From NCBI GenBank assembly GCA_029959545.1, contig JASCPH010000004.1, forward strand, positions 40,136 through 104,135: 64,000 nucleotides of DNA. The letters run 5' to 3'. Positions 1 through 9,777 of this stretch are shown here, in pieces. Within the stretch, counting starts at the first letter, position 1, and the number at the start of each line of letters is the position of its first letter. A program made the translations under genes and the position numbers. The notes under the pieces were generated by a model. The model saw nothing but the letters and a program-made list of their open reading frames with translations. It was not told the DNA's origin and did not search any database. The stretch is from Microbacteriaceae bacterium PS02066 (GTDB taxonomy: Bacteria; Actinomycetota; Actinomycetes; Actinomycetales; Microbacteriaceae).

Positions 1-3000
1 TCGAGATCTTCTTCCGCGACGACTCCGGCCGCACCGGCGAACGCATGATCACCGACGCGGATGCCGGCAAGCTCCAGCTGATCACTGAGCTGGGCAACGC
101 ACCTGCGTTCGATGGCGACCCCGACGAGTTCCGACTCGCGGCCGAAGCGCTGCGCATCAAATACGCCGCGCTCTATGACCCGATGGCCGCGGTGAACAGC
201 TCGGACGTCGACCCCCTGCCGCACCAGATCCGCGCGGTGTACGAGGAACTCCTCCCGCGCATTCCCCTGCGGTTCCTGCTCGCCGACGATCCCGGCGCCG
301 GCAAGACAATCATGGCCGGCCTCTACCTCAAGGAGCTCATCCTTCGCGCCGACTGCGAACGAGCACTGATCGTCGCCCCCGGCGGCCTGGTCGAGCAGTG
401 GCGGGAAGAGCTGTCCCAAAAGTTCGACCTCTCGTTCGAGATCTTCAACCGACAGATGGTCGACGACGCGCAGGGTCGCAACGTGTTCGCCGAGCACCCG
501 TTCCTCATCGCACGGATGGACCAACTCTCACGCAGCGACGACCTGATCGAACAGCTTTCCGACGTCACCTGGGACGCTGTCGTGGTCGATGAGGCGCACC
601 GCATGTCGGCGCACTACTCGTCGTGGGCCGGTCAGGTCGACGAGACGAAGCGGTTCCGACTGGGCCGCCTGCTCGCGGAGACTGCGCACAATTTCCTCCT
701 CATGACAGCGACTCCGCACGCGGGCAAGGAAGAAGACTTCCAGCTGTTCATGTCGCTGCTGGACCGCGACCGTTTCGAGGGGCAGTTCCGCGCCGGCGTG
801 CACCGCACTGACACCCGCGGCCTGATGCGGCGCATGGTGAAGGAAGAGCTCCTCACCTTCGAAGGCAAGCCCCTGTTCCCCGAACGCCGCGCTTACACGG
901 TCGAGTACGAACTGAGCGACCCCGAGCGCGAACTCTACGAACTGGTCACTGGCTACGTACGCACCGAGATGGGGCGGGCGGAACGCCTCGCGCAGGCCGG
1001 CGACAAGAAGCGTGGCAACAACGTGGGCTTCGCGCTCACCGTGCTGCAGCGACGCCTCGCCTCGAGCCCCGAAGCCATCCTCCGATCACTCGAGCGACGC
1101 CAAGTGCGACTCGAGACGCGCTTGAGGGAGTGGCAACGCGCGACCGACGAGGCCCGGTACAGCACCTCGATGACCGCGGCGATCGATGAGTGGTCGACGG
1201 GCCGCGTGGCCCTCGACTTCCAGGACGCATCCAACACGACGCTGAGCTTCAACCCCGACGAGTTCGATGACATCGACGAAGAGGTCGCTGAAGACGAGCG
1301 CGCGCAGTTCGAGGCGCGCGTAGACGAGGTCGTCGACCTCGCCACCGCCGCCGAGTCGATCGGCGAGCTTCGCGCAGAAATCGCGATCCTCGAAGACCTC
1401 ATCCGCGTCGCACGCCGCGTGCGGCTGCTCGACGACGACAAGAAGTGGGTGCAGCTCCGCACGATCCTCGACGACCAGCTCCTCGTCCACGACGACTCGG
1501 GCGAACCGCGCAAGATCATCATCTTCACCGAGCACAAGGACACTCTCGACTACCTGCGCCAGAAGATCACGACACAGCTCGGTCGCCCCGAGTCGGTCAT
1601 CACGATTCACGGCGGGACCCGCCGCGAAGACCGCAAAGCGGCTCGCGAGCAGTTCACCTACGACCGCAACACGGTTGTGCTCCTGGCGACGGATGCCGCG
1701 GGCGAAGGCCTCAACCTGCAGCGCGCGCACCTCATGGTCAATTACGACCTGCCGTGGAACCCGAACCGCATTGAGCAGCGCTTCGGGCGCATCCACCGGA
1801 TCGGCCAGCGCGAGGTGTGCCACCTGTGGAACATGGTCGCGAAAGACACCCGCGAAGGGGACGTGTTCACCCGGTTGCTGTCGAAGATCGATCAGATGTC
1901 GATCGCGTACAACGGTAACCTGTTTAACGTCCTCGGTGATGCAGATGCTTTCCAGGAGAAGTCGCTCCGCGAGTTGCTGATCGAGGCGATCCGCTACGGC
2001 GACGAGCCCGAACGCAAGGCCGAGCTCGACCGCGTGATCGACGCGAGTGTCGCCCAGGGACTCGACACCATGGTCGCCGAGCGCGCGCTGCACCCCGAGA
2101 TGTACTCATCGATGAATCTCGAAGAGATCCGTGGGCGGATGGAGAAGGCGCGCGAACGCCGGCTGCAGCCCGGATACATCGCCGCCTTCTTTCTCCCCGC
2201 CTTCGAACGCCTCGGCGGCCGCATCCGCCGGCGCGAGAAGGGACGGTACGAAATCACCCGCGTACCCCAGCGCATCATCGACACAGCACGCAGACTCAAC
2301 CGGTGGGCTCCCGTGCCGGAACGGTACGAACGAGTCACGTTCGAGACCGCACACGTTCGCCTCGAGAACCAGACACAGGCCGCACTCCTCGCCCCCGGCC
2401 ACCCGCTGCTGCAAGCGGTCATCGAACTCACCATCGAAGACCTGGGGCCGGTGCTCAAACGCGGAACGGTGTTCGTCGACCGTCGCGAACAGCAATCCGA
2501 CCAAATGGCGCTGCTGTATGCCGTCGAGCAGCGCATCCAGAACGCCACCCCCGACGCCGACACCGTCTCGCACCACTTCGACTACCCCGTCCTCAACACC
2601 ACGGGGACTGTGACGCTCGCCGCCGCACCGCCCTACCTCGACTACGACGCACCACACGCTGGTGAGGCTGCAGCAATCGCCGAGGTCCTCGCGGACGAGT
2701 GGGCGAAGAACGACCACGAACGCTCCATCCGCGCGTGGGCGTACCGTGACGGCCTCGCACCCCGCATGGACGAACTCGCAGCGCGCATCGTCGTGGACGT
2801 CGACCGCACCCGCGTGCAGGTCAAGGAACGTCTCCTCGCCGAAATCAACCACTGGGACCGTGAGCACAACCGCCTCGAAGCACTCGAACGCGCGGGAACC
2901 ATCGGTCGGGTCCGCGCGGAAACAGCGCTGCAACGAGCCCGCCAGCTCGACGAGCGACTCGACAAGCGGCTCCGCGCCCTCGACGAGAGCACTCAGCTTG

Positions 3001-3485
3001 TCGCACTTCCCGCAGTCGTGCGCGGATCAGCACTCGTCGTGCCGAGCCAACGACTGTCGACTGGCGGCGAGGGTGCCGCACCCCAGACCTTCGCGCGCAA
3101 CACCGAGCTCGTCGAACGCCGAGCCGTCGAGGCCGTCCTAGCCGCCGAACGCGCACTCGGCCGCACGCCACACGAAATGCCCCGGAACAACCCCGGATAC
3201 GACATCCAGTCCTTCGATCCCGACGGACGGATCCACTACATCGAAGTCAAGGGTCGGATCCAAGGGTCCGACACCTTCACCATCACGACGAACGAGGTCA
3301 CCTTCGCCCAGACGCAGGGCGACCGCCACCGACTCGCCCTCGTGCTTGTATCGCCGGATGGCGAGAAGCGGGACCGACTCCGCTACGTGCTCGACGCGTT
3401 CACCCACATAGAGCCATCCGCGACAACCCGGTCGTACAACGAGGAGTGGCGCGACTACTGGGATCGCGGAGGCCCACCTCAATGA
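1..3485 (+). CDS. SNF2-family helicase with C-terminal DUF3883 (5' end outside window)
   Basis: Superfamily 2 DNA translocase, probably the motor of a DISARM-like defence operon. The frame is open to the window edge and the upstream residues fit the family, so the ATG at 45 is probably internal and the true start lies outside. Seen: Walker A GAGKT near 292-312, DEAH (VVDEAH) near 580-600, a helicase C-terminal domain with EGLNLQ near 1705 and the SNF2 motif VI (QRFGRIHRIGQ) near 1775-1810, then a long helical middle. The last ~130 residues (GYD...YIEVKG near 3200-3250) match DUF3883, a nuclease-like fold often fused to such helicases. The methylase gene begins 37 bp downstream. Role in phage defence is inferred from neighbours; the domain call is firm. 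Confidence 0.9.
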   Translation, partial: EIFFRDDSGRTGERMITDADAGKLQLITELGNAPAFDGDPDEFRLAAEALRIKYAALYDPMAAVNSSDVDPLPHQIRAVYEELLPRIPLRFLLADDPGAGKTIMAGLYLKELILRADCERALIVAPGGLVEQWREELSQKFDLSFEIFNRQMVDDAQGRNVFAEHPFLIARMDQLSRSDDLIEQLSDVTWDAVVVDEAHRMSAHYSSWAGQVDETKRFRLGRLLAETAHNFLLMTATPHAGKEEDFQLFMSLLDRDRFEGQFRAGVHRTDTRGLMRRMVKEELLTFEGKPLFPERRAYTVEYELSDPERELYELVTGYVRTEMGRAERLAQAGDKKRGNNVGFALTVLQRRLASSPEAILRSLERRQVRLETRLREWQRATDEARYSTSMTAAIDEWSTGRVALDFQDASNTTLSFNPDEFDDIDEEVAEDERAQFEARVDEVVDLATAAESIGELRAEIAILEDLIRVARRVRLLDDDKKWVQLRTILDDQLLVHDDSGEPRKIIIFTEHKDTLDYLRQKITTQLGRPESVITIHGGTRREDRKAAREQFTYDRNTVVLLATDAAGEGLNLQRAHLMVNYDLPWNPNRIEQRFGRIHRIGQREVCHLWNMVAKDTREGDVFTRLLSKIDQMSIAYNGNLFNVLGDADAFQEKSLRELLIEAIRYGDEPERKAELDRVIDASVAQGLDTMVAERALHPEMYSSMNLEEIRGRMEKARERRLQPGYIAAFFLPAFERLGGRIRRREKGRYEITRVPQRIIDTARRLNRWAPVPERYERVTFETAHVRLENQTQAALLAPGHPLLQAVIELTIEDLGPVLKRGTVFVDRREQQSDQMALLYAVEQRIQNATPDADTVSHHFDYPVLNTTGTVTLAAAPPYLDYDAPHAGEAAAIAEVLADEWAKNDHERSIRAWAYRDGLAPRMDELAARIVVDVDRTRVQVKERLLAEINHWDREHNRLEALERAGTIGRVRAETALQRARQLDERLDKRLRALDESTQLVALPAVVRGSALVVPSQRLSTGGEGAAPQTFARNTELVERRAVEAVLAAERALGRTPHEMPRNNPGYDIQSFDPDGRIHYIEVKGRIQGSDTFTITTNEVTFAQTQGDRHRLALVLVSPDGEKRDRLRYVLDAFTHIEPSATTRSYNEEWRDYWDRGGPPQ

Positions 3486-3522
3486 ACGCCGCTTCGTATA
3501 CCTTCCGCCCGAGAGAGATGCC

Positions 3523-6312
3523 GTGACTAACACCCCGAAGAAGAAGCTAATTGAGGTCTCACTGCCACTCGAGGCCATCAACGCCGCCCTCAAAGCCGAG
3601 AAGTCTCGGAAGGTGGGCAAGCCCCAGCAAGTCCATCATTGGTGGGCGCGTCGCCCCATTACGGCCGCGCGTGCTGTCCTTTTCGCGCAGCTCGTTGATG
3701 ACCCCTCCTCGCACCCCGACCGCTTTCCGTCAATCGAGTCGCAAGATATGGAGCGCGCGCGTCTACACCGCCTCATCGAGAAGCTCGTTCTCTGGGATAG
3801 CGCATACAACGTTGGGGTGCTCCAGGAAGCGAAGAATGAGATCCTTCGAAGCACCGGTGGGCGCCTGCCGACTGTCATCGACCCGTTTGCAGGCGGCGGA
3901 TCGATCCCTCTCGAGGCTCAAAGGCTCGGGCTACCCGCGATCGCCTCTGACCTGAACCCGGTCGCCGTGCTGATCAACCTTGCGCTCATCGACCTTCCCG
4001 CGCGGTTTGCCGATCGGACTCCGGTGCATCCATCCGCGGTCGGGAAGCAGATGTCCTGGCTCGGCGCGCAGGGTTTGGCCGCGGACCTCCGTGAGTACGG
4101 AAACATAGTGCGCGCGGAGCTCTCTGATCGTCTCCGCCACCTTTACCCAGACGTAGTCGACGAGACAGGAACTAGACGGCGGGTAATCTCCTGGGTCTGG
4201 GCACGGACGGTTAGGAGCCCGAACCCCTCCAATCCCATTCGAACTCCGCTCGTTCGTACCTGGTGGCTAAGCAAGAAGAAGGGCAAAGAGGCCTACATCG
4301 TCCCAGAAGTCGTGGATGGCGAGGTTCACTACACCGTGCGGAATGACTCGCATGGTCCGCGTGGCGACGCCGAGTGGACGATCAAGCACCCTCGCGGGGC
4401 CAAGTCAGTTGGGGATGGAACCCCGTTCAGCTACGACTACATCCGCGCTGAGGGTCGAGCGGGTCGCATGGGCGACCAACTGATCGCCGTAGTTGCCGAG
4501 GGGCCGAAGGGCAGGATCTATTTGCCGCCCTCCGCCGAGCAGGAACGCGTTGCCCGCATCCCCAGACCATCCGTGCCAGGCCTGGACCAACCAATGTCCA
4601 CGAACGCTCGATGGTTCTCGCCGCCCCAGTACGGTCTGGACACGTTTGGGGATCTCTTCACTCCCCGTCAGCTCACCGCGCTCAATACTTTGACCGAGCT
4701 GATTCCGGCCGCGCGCGACAGGGCTCTGCACGATGCGGTCGCCGCGGGATGGCCGTCGGGAGTTCCGCTCCACCAGGGGGGTAACGGTGCTGAAGCCTAC
4801 GCGGACGCTATCGCCGTTGGACTCGCCATGGTGGTCTCACGGCTTACCGATTGGCTCAACAGCTTGTGTAGCTGGGAAAACGTCGGTCAGGTGTCGCAAC
4901 ACCTATTTGGCCAGCAGTCCGTGTCCATGGCTTGGGACTACTCGGAGGCAAACGTACTGGCCGAGAGCGGCGGGTCGTTCGCCGCAGCGCTCTCCCACGT
5001 AGCGCGGGCGTGGGAGCTTGCACGCACAGGAGGGCCGATCGGGACAGTACAGCAGGCAGATGCCTCCTCCCTCGAGTACCACGACCTCGTAGTTTCGACC
5101 GACCCTCCGTACTACGACAACATCGGCTATGCAGACCTGTCGGACTTCTTCTATATCTGGCTCAGGCATTGCCTGGAGCCAACGTTGCCCGATCTGTTTG
5201 CGACTCTATTGGTGCCGAAGGTCGACGAGTTGATTGCGAATCCCGACAGGCACGGGGGGTCGGACGGCGCCAAGTCATTCTTCATCGCCGGATTTAACCG
5301 AGTGTTCGAGAGGATGCGCCAGGGTGCCAACCCGGACATCCCGCTGACTGTCTACTACGCCTACAAACAGCAGGAGTCGAGCGGCGATGGACGAACCTCA
5401 TCCGGCTGGCACACGCTACTGTCCGGCTTGATCAAAACAGGCTGGGAGGTTACGGCGACGTGGCCGATGAGAACCGAGATGGCTACTCGTCTCATCGGCG
5501 CTAACTCCAACGCGCTCGCGTCATCAATTGTCCTGACGTGTCGGCCGCGGCCCGATGACGCAGCGGCAACGACTCGTCGTGCTTTCGTCGGAGAGTTGAA
5601 GGCCGAGTTGCCCGACGCATTGCGCGCACTGATCCAGGGCACCATCGCTCCTGTTGACCTCGCTCAGGCGGCTATCGGCCCTGGTGTATCAGTCTTTTCG
5701 CGGTACTCGCGCGTTCGCGAGGCAGACGGATCGGACATGAGCGTGGAGAATGCCCTCCTGCTTATCAACGCAACACTTGACGAGGTGATAGGCGAGCAGG
5801 AGTCCGACTTTGACCCTGACACCCGCTTCGCCGTCAAGTGGTATCGACAGTATGGATGGGCTGAGGAGAACTCGGGCGTCGCAGACCAACTAGCGCGCTC
5901 GTCCGACACCTCTGTCGGCGCCCTTGAACGCGGGGGCATTTTCGAGGCAAAGGGCGGCAAAGCACGTCTACTCTCACCAGTCCAACTCGAAGACGCGTGG
6001 GACGTCACCGCCGACGAGCGCGTTAGCGTGTGGGAGGCAACAGTTCGGCTCGCCGCCCTCATGGCGAAGCACGGCGCCGATCAAGTCGCCCCCCTGATCC
6101 CCTCTGTGCAGACTCGAGTGAATCTCGACGCGGTGAAAGAGCTTGGCTTCCTGCTCTTCCATGAGGCCGAGAAGAAGGGCGACACCAAGGATGCGATTCT
6201 CTTCAACGGCTTGGTGAGCGCATGGGGTGATGTAAACGAGCAGGCACGGAAGAACGCCGGTTCTCCACGTGCCGTCCAGCAAGCGTTCGACTTCGATGAG
6301 GATGGGGACTGA
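3523..6312 (+). CDS. DUF1156 adenine-specific DNA methyltransferase
   Basis: Predicted N6-adenine DNA methylase that would mark host DNA in the defence operon. The N-terminus has the DUF1156 signature (HHWWARRP near residues 43-50). Motif I, DPFAGGGS, lies near residue 121 and the catalytic motif IV, DPPYYDN, near residue 527; both look intact, so an active enzyme is expected. GTG at 3523 follows a purine-rich GAGAGAG and is chosen because homology starts at once. Length of 929 aa is normal for the family. The DUF499 gene starts 5 bp after its stop, showing one transcript. Codon use is less GC-biased than in the plasmid genes to the right, a sign of separate origin. The methylated sequence cannot be read from the gene. 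Confidence 0.9.
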   Translation: MTNTPKKKLIEVSLPLEAINAALKAEKSRKVGKPQQVHHWWARRPITAARAVLFAQLVDDPSSHPDRFPSIESQDMERARLHRLIEKLVLWDSAYNVGVLQEAKNEILRSTGGRLPTVIDPFAGGGSIPLEAQRLGLPAIASDLNPVAVLINLALIDLPARFADRTPVHPSAVGKQMSWLGAQGLAADLREYGNIVRAELSDRLRHLYPDVVDETGTRRRVISWVWARTVRSPNPSNPIRTPLVRTWWLSKKKGKEAYIVPEVVDGEVHYTVRNDSHGPRGDAEWTIKHPRGAKSVGDGTPFSYDYIRAEGRAGRMGDQLIAVVAEGPKGRIYLPPSAEQERVARIPRPSVPGLDQPMSTNARWFSPPQYGLDTFGDLFTPRQLTALNTLTELIPAARDRALHDAVAAGWPSGVPLHQGGNGAEAYADAIAVGLAMVVSRLTDWLNSLCSWENVGQVSQHLFGQQSVSMAWDYSEANVLAESGGSFAAALSHVARAWELARTGGPIGTVQQADASSLEYHDLVVSTDPPYYDNIGYADLSDFFYIWLRHCLEPTLPDLFATLLVPKVDELIANPDRHGGSDGAKSFFIAGFNRVFERMRQGANPDIPLTVYYAYKQQESSGDGRTSSGWHTLLSGLIKTGWEVTATWPMRTEMATRLIGANSNALASSIVLTCRPRPDDAAATTRRAFVGELKAELPDALRALIQGTIAPVDLAQAAIGPGVSVFSRYSRVREADGSDMSVENALLLINATLDEVIGEQESDFDPDTRFAVKWYRQYGWAEENSGVADQLARSSDTSVGALERGGIFEAKGGKARLLSPVQLEDAWDVTADERVSVWEATVRLAALMAKHGADQVAPLIPSVQTRVNLDAVKELGFLLFHEAEKKGDTKDAILFNGLVSAWGDVNEQARKNAGSPRAVQQAFDFDEDGD

Positions 6313-6317
6313 GTTCG

Positions 6318-9300
6318 ATGGCGATGAACAACCGTGACCGCGTGGGCAAGGCGTTCGATCTGTTGTCGGAGGGACTGCTGGATTCCGTCGACGAAGTGAT
6401 GACCGCCGCGTACGGCACGTCGGACTGGCCCGCTGCGTGGGCACAAGAAGATGCTCAGCGTCGCGGCGGCCCAGCCCGGACCTTGGCGAAGCACGATGTG
6501 CAGGTGCAACTTCGCGCGATCACCGAGCAGGGCTACCGATTCAAGGACATGCTGTCGCGCGCGCAGCAGGGCTTCGGTTCCGAACTGCGCGAGACGCGCA
6601 ATCTGTGGGCACACAACGAGCCGTTCAGTTCTGATGACGCGGCACGTGCGCTCGACACGATCGAGCGTCTGCTTCACGCCGTCGGCGCTGTCGACTCCGC
6701 TGAGGACGTCCGCAAGCTCCGCGTCGACCTGCAGCGCACCGTCTTCGAGGATCAGACACGCAAGCAGGTTAAGCGGACGACCGTGACCCTCGACCCGGGT
6801 TCAGGTCTGCAGCCCTGGCGAGAGGTGATTCGTCCGCACGATGATGTGGCACGCGGCGAGTTCACAGCATCCGAGTTCGCTGCCGACCTGCATCTCGTGC
6901 GAACAGGTCAGGCGACGAGCCCCGAGTATGGCGATCCGGTCGAGTTCTTCACACGCACGTACCTCACGGAAGGTCTGCGGGATCTGCTGTCGCGCGCGCT
7001 CCGACGCGTGGGCGGCGGGGACGGGAACGCGAGTCCGGTCGTCAACCTGCAGACCAACTTCGGTGGCGGCAAGACGCACTCAATGCTCGCTCTCTATCAC
7101 CTCTTCAGCGGCACGCCAGCGAAGGACTTCCCCCAGGAGCTGCAAGAGCTCATTGCCGAGACCGGGAACCCGGATCTTGCGGGACTGGGCGTCAAGCGCG
7201 TCGCGCTCGTCGGCACGTACTTGAAGGCCGGATCACCGCTCATCAAGGACGACGGGACGGAGGTGCGCACGCTCTGGGGTGAGCTCGCATGGCAGCTCGG
7301 AGGCCGCGAGGCGTACGACCTCATAGCTGAAGACGACCGAGCTGGTACCAACCCGGGCGAAGCGCTGCGGACCCTGATCGCGAAGTATTCGCCGGCGCTG
7401 ATCCTGATCGACGAGTGGGTCGCGTACGCGCGGCAGCTCGTCACGGACAAGGAGCTTCCGTCAGGCTCGTTCGAGACGCAGTTCACGTTCGCGCAGTCCC
7501 TGACCGAAGTTGTCCGATCGGTGCCCGGCGCGATGCTCGTCGTCTCGATCCCGGCATCCGATACCGGTGATGCGGGGAGCGGAAGCGACATCGAAATAGG
7601 TGGCGCCAACGGCCAGCTCGCGCTGGAACGCCTGCAAAACGTTATCCGCCGCGTCGCCGACCAGTGGCGACCTTCGAGCAAAGACGAGTCGTTCGAGATC
7701 GTCCGCCGCCGGCTGTTTCAAGCGCCGAACGCTGAGGGGCTGACCACGATCTCCGCAGTAGCGCGCAGCTTCGTCACTCTGTATCGGAGCAACACCGCGT
7801 TGTTTCCGCGGGATGCCGCGGCACCGAGCGATGACTACGAGCAGCGCATCCGCTCGTCGTACCCGCTACACCCCGAGCTGCTGGATCGTCTATACGAGGA
7901 TTGGTCCACGCTCGAGCGATTCCAGCGCACCCGCGGCGTGCTCAAGCTCGTGTCCTCGATCGTGCACGAACTGTGGGCATCCAACGACACGTCGCCGTTG
8001 ATCCTCCCTGGCAACGTGCCGCTGGAGGCGACGACGGTCAATACCGACCTCACCCAGTACCTCGAGGACCAGTGGAAACCGATCATCGACTCCGACATCG
8101 ATGGCCCTGGGTCGATGGCGCAGCAGATCGACCTTGACCGCCCCAACTTGGGGCAGCGGTTCGTAACCCAGCGGATCGCGCGAACGATCTTCATGGGCGC
8201 CGCCCCGCGGATCAAGGCGTCGCGGAAGGGCTTGGACAAGCAGTACGTCTGGCTCGGAACCGCAGCTCCCGGTGACACGCTTGGCAACTTCGGCAGTGCT
8301 ATCGAGCTGCTCGCTCAGCGGTCGACGTACTTCTACGAGGAGCAGGGCCACTACTGGTTCGACACGCAGCCGTCGGTTACCAAGACTGCGAACGACTATG
8401 CCGAGCGACTCCGCGAAGACGTCGAGACCGTGTGGAACGAGATCACCGAGCGACTTCGCAGCGAGGAACGTGCGCGCGGTGTCTTCGATCGGGTGCACGT
8501 TGCACCGGCATCCAGCGCTGACATCCCCGACCTTGAGGATGCGCGACTGGTGATCGTTCACCCGCGCCACTCGCGGCGGAAGTCGGATGGTGCCGACTCG
8601 TCCGCCCACCAGTGGGTGCGCGACGCGATCGAGACCAAGGGCGCCAGCCAGCGTGTGCACCGCAACACCCTCGTGTTCCTCGTCGCGGACAAGAGCGAGC
8701 TCGAGAGTCTCGAGGCCGCTGCGCGCAGCTACCTCGCATGGAAGCGTGTGCAGGCGACCAGCGAGAGCCTCAACCTGTCGGTGCAGCAGCGGAAGCAGAC
8801 CGACGACTGGGTCACACGCCTCGACCGCACCGTTTCGGACCGGATCCGCGACACCTTCGTGTGGGCGGTCTATCCCGAGCAGTTCGACGCCACCAAACCG
8901 TTCGAGCTGATCACGGACAAGGTGCCTGACTCCAACGGCCGCTCTCTTGCGGAGCGCGTGGCTGCAAAGCTATCCCGTGACGATCAGCTCGTGACCGAGC
9001 TTGGTGCGCCGATCCTCGGTGCCACGCTGCATCAGGAGCTCGGACAGCTGTGGCGGGAGAAGGGCGAGATCAGCGTCGGCGAGTTGTGGGGATACTTCAC
9101 TCGGTACGTCTACCTGCCGCGCCTCGTTCGCCGAGAAACTCTCGACTCGGCGATCGAACGGTCGCTCAACTCCGTCCTCGTCGACGGCGAGAAGTTCGCA
9201 ATCGCGACGGCGAAGGACACCGAGGCTGATCGCTACCGCGGACTGATCGTCCCGCCGGCACACAACGCCGCGATCCAGGTCACCAACGGCACGCTGCTCG

Positions 9301-9710
9301 TGGACTGGAACAAGGCCGAGGAGCAGGCATCGGCGGATCGCATCGCCGCGGCTCGTGAGGCTGCTGCGCGCGCGGCGGCCGACGGTGCCGCGGAGGTCGG
9401 GCCGGTTGACATCGTCCTGATCGTTGACGATTCGGACGAGGCGGAGGCGCCGAGTGAAGCGAGCTTCGCGGAGCGAGGCCCCAGCCGCTACTTCGGCTCC
9501 GTGAAGGTCGATCCTGATCGGTATTCACGCGACATAGGGAATGTGACTCGCGAGATCATCGATCGCCTCGCTGGCGCCGGCGCCAGGCTCGAGATCACCA
9601 TCGACATCCAGGCCAGCAAGAGCGACGGCTTCGACGAGGGTGAGGTGCGCACCATCTCCGAGAACGCGCGCGTGCTCAAGTTCGACCCGAGCTCCGGCTT
9701 CGAGCATTGA
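6318..9710 (+). CDS. DUF499 ATPase with Swt1/HEPN-like N-terminal domain
   Basis: Large AAA-type ATPase of the DUF499 family, found beside DUF1156 methylases in defence operons. Residues ~1-120 form a helical domain containing RNLWAHN, like the Swt1-type HEPN domain; HEPN folds are often RNases, but here the function is unproven. Walker A (GGGKTHS) is near residue 250 and Walker B (LILIDEW) near residue 363. Residues ~1020-1045 are an alanine-rich linker before a small C-terminal domain. ATG at 6318 is 5 bp from the methylase stop, so translation is probably coupled. The usual view is that the helicase, methylase and DUF499 ATPase act together to tell phage DNA from host DNA; the mechanism is not visible in the sequence. 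Confidence 0.87.
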   Translation: MAMNNRDRVGKAFDLLSEGLLDSVDEVMTAAYGTSDWPAAWAQEDAQRRGGPARTLAKHDVQVQLRAITEQGYRFKDMLSRAQQGFGSELRETRNLWAHNEPFSSDDAARALDTIERLLHAVGAVDSAEDVRKLRVDLQRTVFEDQTRKQVKRTTVTLDPGSGLQPWREVIRPHDDVARGEFTASEFAADLHLVRTGQATSPEYGDPVEFFTRTYLTEGLRDLLSRALRRVGGGDGNASPVVNLQTNFGGGKTHSMLALYHLFSGTPAKDFPQELQELIAETGNPDLAGLGVKRVALVGTYLKAGSPLIKDDGTEVRTLWGELAWQLGGREAYDLIAEDDRAGTNPGEALRTLIAKYSPALILIDEWVAYARQLVTDKELPSGSFETQFTFAQSLTEVVRSVPGAMLVVSIPASDTGDAGSGSDIEIGGANGQLALERLQNVIRRVADQWRPSSKDESFEIVRRRLFQAPNAEGLTTISAVARSFVTLYRSNTALFPRDAAAPSDDYEQRIRSSYPLHPELLDRLYEDWSTLERFQRTRGVLKLVSSIVHELWASNDTSPLILPGNVPLEATTVNTDLTQYLEDQWKPIIDSDIDGPGSMAQQIDLDRPNLGQRFVTQRIARTIFMGAAPRIKASRKGLDKQYVWLGTAAPGDTLGNFGSAIELLAQRSTYFYEEQGHYWFDTQPSVTKTANDYAERLREDVETVWNEITERLRSEERARGVFDRVHVAPASSADIPDLEDARLVIVHPRHSRRKSDGADSSAHQWVRDAIETKGASQRVHRNTLVFLVADKSELESLEAAARSYLAWKRVQATSESLNLSVQQRKQTDDWVTRLDRTVSDRIRDTFVWAVYPEQFDATKPFELITDKVPDSNGRSLAERVAAKLSRDDQLVTELGAPILGATLHQELGQLWREKGEISVGELWGYFTRYVYLPRLVRRETLDSAIERSLNSVLVDGEKFAIATAKDTEADRYRGLIVPPAHNAAIQVTNGTLLVDWNKAEEQASADRIAAAREAAARAAADGAAEVGPVDIVLIVDDSDEAEAPSEASFAERGPSRYFGSVKVDPDRYSRDIGNVTREIIDRLAGAGARLEITIDIQASKSDGFDEGEVRTISENARVLKFDPSSGFEH

Positions 9711-9777
9711 TGAAGGCAATACTCCCACTACCCACGAGCGCGAGTTGGACCAGCAGCAAGATGAAGGGAGCTTCAGG